From CAYWVR01 sp964461715 (lineage in GTDB: Bacteria; Planctomycetota; Phycisphaerae; FEN-1346), in NCBI GenBank assembly GCA_964461715.1, contig CAYWVR010000052.1, forward strand, positions 1 to 13,898: a stretch of 13,898 nucleotides of DNA, given 5' to 3'. Positions 1 to 5,700 of the stretch are shown piece after piece. Under the pieces are notes generated by a model. The model did no database searches. It had not been told where the DNA came from and saw only the letters and a program-made list of their open reading frames with translations. Position 1 is the stretch's first letter. Every line of letters begins with the position of its first letter. A program made the position numbers and the translations under genes.

Positions 1-236
1 GCCTTGGGGTTCTTCGAGCAGTCGATCCCGGCGATGCGGATCGTGCCCGCGTCCGGGCGAGCCAGGCCGATCAGCATGTTGATCGTCGTGCTCTTTCCCG
101 CGCCGTTGGGCCCGAGGAAGCCGAAGAGCTCGCCTTCCCGAACCCGACAGTCGATGCCCGCGACGGCCTGGACCTCGCCGAACCGCTTGGCCAGGCCGCA
201 CACCTCGATGGCCGTGTTCTGGCTATCAGGCGTCAT
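1..236 (-). CDS. ABC transporter ATP-binding protein (N-terminal part, cut by window edge)
   Basis: This is the N-terminal 78 residues of an ABC-transporter ATPase; the rest lies to the left of the window. Walker A is complete (GPNGAGKSTT, residues 42-51). It is preceded by the usual first strand and A-loop region (CGLAKRFGEVQAV, 13-25) and followed by GTIRIAGIDC (65-73). This layout is that of the DrrA/CcmA/NatA-type ATPases that pair with ABC-2 type permeases; such a permease would be expected just beyond the left edge (inference). The ATG at 236 has a strong ribosome site, GGAGGG, a few bases upstream, located inside the end of the methyltransferase gene. The two genes overlap by 11 nt, so they are probably translationally coupled. 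It is the fifth gene of the ArsR-led operon, which suggests an export role for whatever the operon senses. The substrate cannot be read from the ATPase. Confidence 0.9.
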   Translation of the reverse strand, partial: MTPDSQNTAIEVCGLAKRFGEVQAVAGIDCRVREGELFGFLGPNGAGKSTTINMLIGLARPDAGTIRIAGIDCSKNPK

Positions 237-930
237 CCGCCCCCTCCTTCGTGAATCGCAGCCAGATGCCGATGCCGGTATTCGGATCGTTGGCCGTCAA
301 GGCGCCTTCGCCAACGACCTCAAACGCGGGCAGGCCCGCTTCGAGGGCCAAGCGGCGGAAGGTTTCGGGGCTGCGGGCTGCGGCGAACCCGCGGGCCGCT
401 TCCGGCCCCTTGGCCGCGACCGATTCTCTCCGCCTGCGGATGAACTCCTGCCGGGCCCATTGAGGATAGCCCCTGCCCAAACCGCCACCGATCATGGCCC
501 GCCCGCCGGGTCGAAGGATGCGCCAAATCTCCCGCAGACCTTGAGCGCGGTCCCGCCAGAAATAGAACGAACCCCGGCTGACGACGACATCGACCGACCC
601 ATCGGGCAAGGGCATCGACTCGGCCGACCCGAACACCGCCACCGTTCCGGAACCGATGCCGCGCTCGCGTGCGGCATCCAGCGCGCGGCGCAAGGCATCC
701 GCGTTCGGGTCCATCAGCACCATCGTGCCCTCGGAGACCTTCTCCCGCAGCGCCAGACCAAGACCGCCCGGGCCGCTCCCAAGGTCAACCCAGACGCGGC
801 CACCGGACGAGCCGCAGTAGTCAACCACGTCCTGGGCGACCGTGTTGTAGTAGTCCGGCAGAGCGGCGTCCCGGTGCCCGCCTTGCTGGCAGACGCCTGC
901 GTCCGTCTTGCCGGCTCGGCCGGGGCTCAT
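226..930 (-). CDS. Class I SAM-dependent methyltransferase (Methyltransf_11 type)
   Basis: A 234-residue Rossmann-fold methyltransferase, a usual length for this family. The SAM-binding motif I is VWVDLGSGPGG (residues 47-57). The acidic end of strand 2 is D74 (VLMDPN). Motif IV is LPDGSVDVVVSRGSFYFW (108-125) and the post-motif loop is ILRPGGRAMIGG (138-149). These are visible directly; the substrate is not. The start at 930 overlaps the DsrE stop as ATGA, so translation is coupled to the upstream gene, and the gene overlaps the ABC ATPase gene by 11 nt downstream. Its place behind an ArsR regulator raises the idea of an arsenite methyltransferase (ArsM). However, it has only two cysteines (C14, C39) and does not show the conserved three-to-four-Cys arrangement of ArsM, so I do not call it arsM. 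A small-molecule or metalloid/thiol methyltransferase is possible (inference). Confidence 0.87.
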   Translation of the reverse strand: MSPGRAGKTDAGVCQQGGHRDAALPDYYNTVAQDVVDYCGSSGGRVWVDLGSGPGGLGLALREKVSEGTMVLMDPNADALRRALDAARERGIGSGTVAVFGSAESMPLPDGSVDVVVSRGSFYFWRDRAQGLREIWRILRPGGRAMIGGGLGRGYPQWARQEFIRRRRESVAAKGPEAARGFAAARSPETFRRLALEAGLPAFEVVGEGALTANDPNTGIGIWLRFTKEGADDA

Positions 931-1247
931 ACGGTTACCAGCCTGTCGGAATCCCGCACGACTTCGTACTGGTCCCTCAGTGTCGAAAGCGGGCAGATCT
1001 CTGACCCCTCGGAACTGCGCAGTTTCAGGCAGGCTCCGCAGGCGAGGAACTCGCCGCCCGCGTCCAGCACCTTCTGCGCCTGGCCCTTCACGTCAAACTT
1101 GGCGTCGTCGATCTTGTCGATGTCAACGCCCCGGCCGGAAAGGAAAATGCGCACCTTGTCGCCCTGCTCGAGGCCATAGAGCGCCAGGCGCAGAGCATTG
1201 AAGACCGTTTCCGGGTCCGTCTGCGTAATCACCACGCCGAGTTTCAT
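927..1247 (-). CDS. DsrE family protein
   Basis: A 106-residue protein of the DsrE/DsrF-like fold. The N-terminus MKLGVVITQTDPETVFNALR, the middle stretch GDKVRIFLSGRGVD (29-42) and the C-terminal SDRLVTV are typical. The family includes sulfur carriers (TusD, DsrE) that use a reactive cysteine. Here there is a CGAC pair (C70, C73) plus C85 in EICPLST, consistent with sulfur relay or metal binding, though the function is not proven. I chose the ATG at 1247 because an AAGAAGGA ribosome site sits 9 nt upstream and the family begins exactly there; the frame is open further upstream but that part has no family character. It lies 30 nt after the Cys-rich gene and overlaps the methyltransferase by 4 nt. 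Confidence 0.88.
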   Translation of the reverse strand: MKLGVVITQTDPETVFNALRLALYGLEQGDKVRIFLSGRGVDIDKIDDAKFDVKGQAQKVLDAGGEFLACGACLKLRSSEGSEICPLSTLRDQYEVVRDSDRLVTV

Positions 1248-1278
1248 GGGCTCGATTCCTTCTTCTTGCCAGTCTGTT

Positions 1279-1518
1279 CTACGTCTCCTCACACGGATGT
1301 GTCTCGACATCGCCATGACACTCGCGAACCTGCTCGACCGAGCACTCGCCCGGCTTGCCCTGGAGGCGTTCGGGATGCTCGCAGTCCGCCGCCTCGACGC
1401 AGGGGTGGGCATCCGCGTCGCCGTGGCACTTGCAAATCTGCTCCGGCGAGCAGTCCTCGGGCTTGCCCGTCAGTTCTTCCGGCTTCCGGCAGCCTTCCTG
1501 TTTCTCATGGCAGCACAT
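1279..1518 (-). CDS. Small Cys-rich protein with two tandem C-x12-C-x7-CHGD-x3-HPC repeats
   Basis: A 79-residue, acidic protein with 11 cysteines (positions 2, 3, 10, 23, 29, 31, 40, 46, 59, 67, 76). It is built from two repeats offset by exactly 36 residues: C10-C40 and C46-C76. Each repeat reads C-x12-C-x7-C-H-G-D-x3-H-P-C and contains a GKP motif and a PEQ or VEQ motif. The aligned Cys and His (H32/H68, H38/H74) look like metal ligands. The start at 1518 gives a CCHEK N-terminus and follows a GGGAG site; the frame is open to 1590 but that extra part overlaps ArsR and lacks Cys. It begins 49 nt before the ArsR stop and is followed by DsrE. There is no signal peptide, so it is cytoplasmic. 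I do not know a named family for it. A metal/metalloid-binding buffer, chaperone or redox protein for the operon is an inference from the Cys/His content and the ArsR neighbour. Confidence 0.8.
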   Translation of the reverse strand: MCCHEKQEGCRKPEELTGKPEDCSPEQICKCHGDADAHPCVEAADCEHPERLQGKPGECSVEQVRECHGDVETHPCEET

Positions 1519-1829
1519 TTCGATGCTCCCTTCGTATCTGTGCCGGCCCCGCGTGTCGGGTCCAGCAGGCTGTCTATCTCCTCTCGCCACGCGGCGAGGG
1601 TGTCCTCATTCAAGCGGTAGTGGACGAAGGCGCCGCGCTTCTCGTCGACCACGAGGTCCGCGTCGCGCATGATTCGAAGGTGCTGGGAGACGGCCCCCTG
1701 CGTCACGTCGAGCCGGGCCGCCAAGGCGCCCACGCACAGCGCGCGGCCCTTCAAAAGCCGGACGATCTCGACGCGCGTGCCGACCGACAGCACCTTGAGC
1801 AGCCTGGCCAGTTGCTTGCTCTCCAGCAT
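1470..1829 (-). CDS. ArsR/SmtB-family transcriptional repressor
   Basis: A 119-residue winged-helix regulator, the usual size for ArsR/SmtB proteins. It shows KVLSVGTRVEIVRLLKG (12-28), the recognition helix region TQGAVSQHLRIMRDADLV (43-60) and the wing VDEKRGAFVHYRL (61-73). In the family, binding of a metal, metalloid or other ligand releases the repressor from DNA. The position of the ArsR metal box ELCVCDL reads ALCVGAL here: the first Cys is kept (C32), the second is Gly (34). One more Cys (C105) lies in a basic tail. I place the start at the ATG at 1829, which has GGAGG 6 nt upstream; an in-frame TTG at 1874 would add 15 residues but coincides with the -35 box. It is the first gene of the five-gene operon and probably its autoregulator. 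The ligand is unknown. Confidence 0.9.
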   Translation of the reverse strand: MLESKQLARLLKVLSVGTRVEIVRLLKGRALCVGALAARLDVTQGAVSQHLRIMRDADLVVDEKRGAFVHYRLNEDTLAAWREEIDSLLDPTRGAGTDTKGASKCAAMRNRKAAGSRKN

Positions 1830-1843
1830 TTCAGCCTCCGCTA

Positions 1844-1874
1844 ATAGACTATCACGGTCGCCTTCGGGCGTCAA
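1844..1874 (-). promoter_or_regulatory. Promoter and possible operator of the arsR operon
   Basis: On the minus strand TTGACG (1874-1869) is followed after 17 nt by TAGTCT (1851-1846), a plausible housekeeping promoter, although the -10 matches only three of six consensus bases. A nine-base palindrome, ATAGTCTAT (1852-1844), lies over the -10, where an autoregulating ArsR could block polymerase. The resulting leader would be only about a dozen bases, with GGAGG just before the ATG at 1829. The promoter is seen by eye; the operator is inferred. Confidence 0.45.
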
Positions 1875-2455
1875 CCCGTTTCCGGCCCATCCGCCCCGTG
1901 GTGTTCACCGTCGCGTTCGTCCCGGACCCCGCCGCCAGTTCAAACTCGCGCCGGGTCGATAGCAGGTAGACGGACCAGACGTCGCGCTCAAAGGCGACCG
2001 GACCTGGCGTAACCTCTTGCTCGTACCAAACTCTCTCGTATTCGCCTTCGGCCTTCGCACCCGAGCGCCAGGCCGAACGCGCCGCGTTCGACAAACGGCT
2101 CGATCTTCTGCCGGAGGATGCCATCAACGCAACGCCCGCGACGCCCGCAGCCACCGACACCGAGCCTACGCCGACTGGACGAGAAGGGCCCCGCCTTGAA
2201 GAACACGATCATCGGTCACCCAAGGCAAAGGTCAGGCTATAACACGGGTCCGCATATCTGTCCCTCCTGGGCCGCCGACTTCGGTCCGGCCGCGGCATGC
2301 TTCCAGTAGCATGCATGGTCATGTGTCCTGTGGGGTTGATCGGGATTCGCCAAGCTCCTCCGACGCAAAAGCCGATGCCGTCATTCCCGGTGCGTCACGA
2401 GAATCGGCCGGGAGCGCACAAGTTCCTGCTGAAAAGGGGGCAAAAAGGCGCGAGA

Positions 2456-2496
2456 ACCCCCCCGGTACCCCCCCGGTACCCCCCCGGTACCCCCCG
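2456..2496. repeat. 11-bp tandem repeat ACCCCCCCGGT, about 3.7 copies
   Basis: Three perfect copies of ACCCCCCCGGT at 2456-2466, 2467-2477 and 2478-2488, followed by a partial copy ACCCCCCG (2489-2496). Every junction forms a GGTACC palindrome. It lies in non-coding DNA and is preceded by an A/G-rich stretch on the same strand (near 2431-2455). A slippage-prone microsatellite or part of a dispersed intergenic element are both possible. Confidence 0.9.
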
Positions 2497-2617
2497 AAAA
2501 GTCGCAGAAAGTGTGTCGGGGAGAGATAAACCGTTTAACGCTTTGCGTCAGATGGGGAGGGGAAGTTGCCTAAGTTAACAGAAGGCTACGCAGAGGTAGG
2601 ATCGGAGACCGACGACA

Positions 2618-2640
2618 AATCCGCAATCCGAAACCGCAAA
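2618..2640. repeat. Short 7-bp degenerate tandem repeat (AATCCGC-like)
   Basis: AATCCGC, AATCCGA and AACCGCA follow each other from 2618 to 2638, then AA. This is a three-copy, 7-bp period repeat in non-coding DNA. Biological meaning is unknown; it may be a copy of a longer dispersed intergenic repeat. Confidence 0.55.
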
Positions 2641-2725
2641 CGACAGGCGGTAAGGGATGGCGACGGCACCCCCGTAGGTGAAGGCTGTTGCTGTGGATTT
2701 CGTCAATTGCCGCCCCCGGCGCCCC

Positions 2726-3457
2726 CTACTCGTCGTACCCTTTGAGCGGCCTATACCAGATGTTGCGGAACCGCACCGGGTTGCCGTGGTCCTGGAGGGC
2801 CAGGGGGCAGGCGGCGGGGTGGGGTTCCCAGGGCAGAATCTTGCGGTGCGACGTGGGGCCGGTCAGCTCAACGTCGTGGTGGACCACCACTGCGTTGTGA
2901 AAGACCGTCACACGGGCCGGAGAAGCCAGTTTCTCGCCCTCGAAGCGGGGGGCGATCCATACAATATCGTAGGATTGCCATGCCCCCGGAGGTCGACAGG
3001 CGTTCACCAGGGGCGGAAACTCTCCGTAGACGGCCGCGGCCGTCCCGTCGGCATAGGTGGGGTTCTCGTAGCAGTCGAGCACCTGGATCTCGTACTTGCC
3101 CATCAGAAACACGCCGCTGTTGCCGCGCCCCTGGCTCTCGCCGACGACCTCCTCGGGGGCGGCCCATTCGAGGTGGAGCTGGCAGTCGCCGAACTCCTCT
3201 TTCGTCCGGATGCCGCCCGTCTTGGGGACTACCTCCATGTAGCCGTTCTCGACCTTCCACTCGGCAGGGCGGCCGTCGTTCTGGTGGACCCAGCCGGAAA
3301 GGTCCGTACCGCCGAAAAGGACCATGGCATCGGAGGGCGGATCGGCATCCGTGGCCCCGGGATCGACGATTCGGGGCTGCGGGCGCTCCTTATCATGGAC
3401 CTTCCATTTCTGACCGGAGAGGAGGGGCGTGTCGTCGTAACCGGGCTTCTCGGGCAT
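2726..3457 (-). CDS. DUF1080 / 3-keto-disaccharide hydrolase-type domain protein
   Basis: A 243-residue protein of the PF06439 (DUF1080) family, a concanavalin-like beta-sandwich that is very abundant in Planctomycetota and Bacteroidota. Some members hydrolyse 3-keto-glycosides. Typical signatures are LFGGTDLSGW (47-56), GRGNSGVFLMGKYEIQVLD (110-128), WQSYDIVW (160-167) and LQDHGNPVRFRNIWYRPL (221-238) at the very end. The domain fills nearly the whole protein after a polar N-terminus of about 45 residues. No signal peptide or lipobox is visible from the ATG at 3457, unlike most relatives, so either it is cytoplasmic or the true start differs. A GGAG site lies about 11 nt upstream of this ATG. 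It stands alone: cpaF is 109 bp upstream and no dehydrogenase partner is present. The substrate is unknown. Confidence 0.88.
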   Translation of the reverse strand: MPEKPGYDDTPLLSGQKWKVHDKERPQPRIVDPGATDADPPSDAMVLFGGTDLSGWVHQNDGRPAEWKVENGYMEVVPKTGGIRTKEEFGDCQLHLEWAAPEEVVGESQGRGNSGVFLMGKYEIQVLDCYENPTYADGTAAAVYGEFPPLVNACRPPGAWQSYDIVWIAPRFEGEKLASPARVTVFHNAVVVHHDVELTGPTSHRKILPWEPHPAACPLALQDHGNPVRFRNIWYRPLKGYDE

Positions 3458-3566
3458 CGAACGGGGCTCCGCGCTTGGGCCGCACGGGGGCGGCCGGGCT
3501 TAGAATGATCACATGCGAGCACCATACCCCAGCGTAGGACGGATGCAAGGGAAAGTCGCCTGAAAA

Positions 3567-4673
3567 TCAGGAGGCGCCGGGCTCGGGGGGCGAGGGGTCG
3601 GCGCCCTCGGCCCAGACGTCCTCCGGGATTTTGAAGCCCTGGCGCTCGAGCTTGTCGAGAAAACGGGGCCTGTGGCCCTCAGAGGCCCATTCTCCGCGTT
3701 CGCGGCCCGTCTTGTCGGCCCCGGAACGATGGTAGGCGAAGAGGTCGCGGAGGGCGATTTCGTCGTCCTCGGCGGCAGCGACCTCGGTGATGTGGGTGAT
3801 CTTGCGGGTTCCGTCGGTGACCTGGCGATGCTGGACGACCAGATCGATAGCGGCGGCAATTTGGCGGTGAATCGCCCATAGCGGCAGCATGAGGCCCCTG
3901 GAGAGGGCCATCATTTCGAGCCGTCCGACGGCGTCGCGGGGGCTGGAGGCGTGGAGGACGGCCAGGCATCCCTGGTGGCCGCTCGTGATGGCCTGGATCA
4001 TGTCCAGGGCCTCGTCGCCGCGCACCTCCCCCACGATAATCCGCGTGGGACGCATCCGAAGGCTGTTTCGGACGAGGTCGGCCATGGTGATGCGCCCCTT
4101 GCCCTCGATGTTGGCAGCGCGGCACTCGAGGCGGACGACGTGGGCCTGCTGGAGCTGAAGCTCGGCAGTGTCCTCGATGGTGACGATTCGCTCGGATTCG
4201 GGGATATAGCGGCTCAGGATGCCCAGGGTGGTGGTTTTTCCGGACCCGGTGGCCCCGGTGAAGAGGATGTTGGCGCGGCCCTTGACGGCGGCGGCAAGGA
4301 GGTGGGCCATCCGCTCCGAGAGGGTGCCCGCGCGGATCAGGTCGGCCGCTTTCTTCAGTTGGCGGGTGAACTTGCGGATCGTGACGACGGCCCCGTCGAC
4401 TGCCAGCGGCGGGATGACCACGTTGCCGCGCGAACCGTCCGGGAGGCGGAAATCGGCGTAAGGCTGGCTGGCGGTGACACTGCGTCCGGAGGGCTGGAGG
4501 AGGGCCCCGACGAGGCCGTCCAGCTCGTCATTCTGGAAAACGAGCGGATACGGGCTCATGGTGCCACGCCGCTCGATGAAGACGCGGGCGGGCCCGTTGA
4601 TCATGATTTCGGTGATATCGGGGTCTTCGAGGAGCTCTCGGATGGGCTTGAGGGCGGGATGGTCGAGGAACAT
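3567..4673 (-). CDS. CpaF/VirB11-type secretion ATPase (GspE superfamily)
   Basis: A 368-residue hexameric-ATPase family protein. The N-terminal part shows the CpaF-type ITEIMINGPARVFIERRG (20-37). Walker A is GATGSGKTT (140-148), the Asp box TIEDTAEL (165-172), Walker B RIIVGEVRGDEA (211-222) and the His boxes GHQG (232-235) and LHASS (240-244). All catalytic elements are present, so it should be active. CpaF powers assembly of Tad/Flp pili; TrbB/VirB11 relatives power type IV secretion. Compared with a typical CpaF it lacks most of the extra N-terminal domain and has a charged C-terminal tail of about 70 residues. No tadB/tadC, pilin or conjugation gene is nearby, so the partner is unknown. 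The start at 4673 follows AAAGGG and the family N-terminus begins there; the coding frame ends with a small inverted repeat (CCTGA-AAA-TCAGG) at its stop. Confidence 0.88.
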   Translation of the reverse strand: MFLDHPALKPIRELLEDPDITEIMINGPARVFIERRGTMSPYPLVFQNDELDGLVGALLQPSGRSVTASQPYADFRLPDGSRGNVVIPPLAVDGAVVTIRKFTRQLKKAADLIRAGTLSERMAHLLAAAVKGRANILFTGATGSGKTTTLGILSRYIPESERIVTIEDTAELQLQQAHVVRLECRAANIEGKGRITMADLVRNSLRMRPTRIIVGEVRGDEALDMIQAITSGHQGCLAVLHASSPRDAVGRLEMMALSRGLMLPLWAIHRQIAAAIDLVVQHRQVTDGTRKITHITEVAAAEDDEIALRDLFAYHRSGADKTGRERGEWASEGHRPRFLDKLERQGFKIPEDVWAEGADPSPPEPGAS

Positions 4674-4908
4674 GGGATGCCCTTTCCGTGGTCACCGAGC
4701 GGCCGCCATCCTAGCAGATTCGACGGGGGTGGGATACGGTTTTGTGACGGGTCGGGGGGGGTTGAGTGGCCCGGCTTCCCCGTTCGCCCAGATTTTCCAG
4801 GTTGACGCGCGAGGTCGCAGGATTTACGTCGGTGCGTCGCCCGTTTGCCGTTTTTGCGCCAGAAAACGTGCTCCAGATGCCGCCGGGGGCAACTTTTTCA
4901 GACCGGAT

Positions 4909-4936
4909 TTGACTTCTGCTGAATTGCGGGTAGACT
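4909..4936 (+). promoter_or_regulatory. Candidate sigma70-type promoter upstream of the terminator and PEP-CTERM gene
   Basis: TTGACT (4909-4914) and TAGACT (4931-4936) are separated by 16 nt. Transcription would start near 4943, about 170 nt upstream of the PEP-CTERM ATG. It is the best-looking promoter in this region, in an otherwise GC-rich stretch. Confidence 0.5.
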
Positions 4937-4961
4937 ACTGACAGCGTGGTAGACAATGCAC

Positions 4962-5006
4962 CCGGGGCCAGTCCGCCGAAGGGCGGGCGGGCCCCGGTTC
5001 TTTTTT
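4962..5006 (+). terminator. Strong intrinsic terminator between promoter and PEP-CTERM gene
   Basis: The arms CCGGGGCC (4962-4969) and GGCCCCGG (4990-4997) pair perfectly. An inner helix GTCCGCC/GGCGGGC (4971-4977 with 4982-4988, one G-U pair) is closed by a GAAG loop, giving 15 base pairs with one A-G mismatch. TTCTTTTTT follows on the plus strand. No plus-strand gene ends here, so it either ends a very short RNA or acts as an attenuator of the downstream gene. Confidence 0.85.
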
Positions 5007-5112
5007 GGCTACGCTACGGCGAGGGGCAGGGACGCGCCCTGAACGCTCGGCCACAGGGATCGGCGTCGGCGCGGTCCGCCGATAAGGGAAGGACTTGTAA
5101 AGGAAGCCGAAC

Positions 5113-5700
5113 ATGATGCAGCGCACGGCAGTCGTACTGGCGGTTCTGGTGGGAGCGAGCGTCGCACAGGCGGGCGTGGTCATTCCCCCGCCGCCCATCA
5201 TCCCCTGCCCCGGTGACGCCTTAACCGGCGCGGACTGGACCGAGACGTTCAATGACTTCGAGGGCAACCCGGGGGCCAACCTCGAGGCGTCTCTCACGAA
5301 CGGCGGCGGGACCACGACGGGAATGTTGCTTCTAACGCTCGATTCGGTCACCGTCGTCGGCTCGAACTACGTCTCGCTCTACCACGGGACGCTGTATCTT
5401 TTCGACTCGTTCTGGGGCGGCACGGAGGGCCTGACTTATCTCGTGACGGTAGACGAAGCGACCGTTCTGGCCAGCACCGACCCCACGAACACGCTCTCGT
5501 GCCTTTCGCTCTCGGCCCCGTTCAACGACTTCCCAGCCTACACGGTCATCCTCCAGGCCGACGCCATCGAGACGTACAAGGACGACACGCTGCACAGCGG
5601 GCACGTCGACTGCGGGACGCTGTGCATCACGCCGGAGCCGGCGACGATGGCCCTGATGGCCCTGGGCGGTCTGGCGCTGCTTCGACGACGCCGCCGCTAG
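5113..5700 (+). CDS. Secreted PEP-CTERM sorting-domain protein
   Basis: A 195-residue exported protein. The signal peptide is MMQRTAVVLAVLVGASVAQA with likely cleavage after residue 20. The middle part (about 21-170) is rich in Thr, Ser, Gly and Asp, looks beta-rich and matches no family I recognise; it has six cysteines (C32, C136 and the C-terminal pair CGTLC among them are typical of exported proteins with possible disulfides). The C-terminus is a classic PEP-CTERM signal: PEP (174-176), a hydrophobic helix ATMALMALGGLALL, and a basic end RRRRR. In the known pathway exosortase (EpsH/XrtA) cleaves at this signal and the protein is sorted to the envelope or exopolysaccharide. AAGGAAG lies 7 nt before the ATG. 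No exosortase or polysaccharide gene is in the window, so sorting depends on genes elsewhere. Transcription probably comes from the 4909 promoter through or around the terminator. Confidence 0.87.
   Translation: MMQRTAVVLAVLVGASVAQAGVVIPPPPIIPCPGDALTGADWTETFNDFEGNPGANLEASLTNGGGTTTGMLLLTLDSVTVVGSNYVSLYHGTLYLFDSFWGGTEGLTYLVTVDEATVLASTDPTNTLSCLSLSAPFNDFPAYTVILQADAIETYKDDTLHSGHVDCGTLCITPEPATMALMALGGLALLRRRRR

Larger units (their letters stand above)
1875..2725. other. Long intergenic stretch with no convincing gene
   Basis: About 850 bp between the arsR promoter and the end of the DUF1080 gene. Short open frames exist on both strands (for example minus 1852-2160, and plus 1970-2236 ending in a TAA). 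None has a good ribosome site, a recognisable family or consistent protein-like sequence, and frames on opposite strands look equally plausible. It could be a decayed gene or mobile element. It holds a GCATGC pair (2295-2300 and 2309-2314), an 11-bp tandem repeat near 2456-2496 and a 7-bp repeat near 2618-2640, listed separately. I saw no tRNA. Confidence 0.5.
4674..5112. other. Divergent intergenic region between cpaF and the PEP-CTERM gene
   Basis: About 440 bp with no credible protein gene. The part from 4674 to about 4900 is the upstream region of cpaF. The part from 4909 to 5112 carries a plus-strand promoter-like site and an intrinsic terminator (listed separately), then about 105 nt with small GC stems (for example CAGGG-ACGCG-CCCTG near 5027-5041) leading into the PEP-CTERM ribosome site. 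Confidence 0.6.

Noticed and set aside
226..930. Methyltransferase as an arsenite methyltransferase (ArsM) because of the ArsR neighbour
   Set aside because: Only two cysteines are present and the ArsM cysteine pattern is missing.
4..1179. Long plus-strand open frame opposite the ABC, methyltransferase and DsrE genes
   Set aside because: It is an antisense frame of GC-rich coding DNA, has low-complexity Arg/Pro/Ala sequence and lies opposite three genes with clear families.
2456..2640. CRISPR array
   Set aside because: The repeat units are 11 and 7 bp in direct contact, without spacers.
1875..2725. tRNA gene in the long spacer
   Set aside because: No T-loop GGTTCGANTCC-like block with a matching acceptor stem was found on either strand.
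2678..3508. Plus-strand open frame opposite the DUF1080 gene
   Set aside because: The minus strand carries the family motifs in order; the plus frame has none.
5007..5112. Cyclic-di-GMP (GEMM) or other known riboswitch in the PEP-CTERM leader
   Set aside because: The leader has small GC stems, but I could not find the conserved core of a known class.
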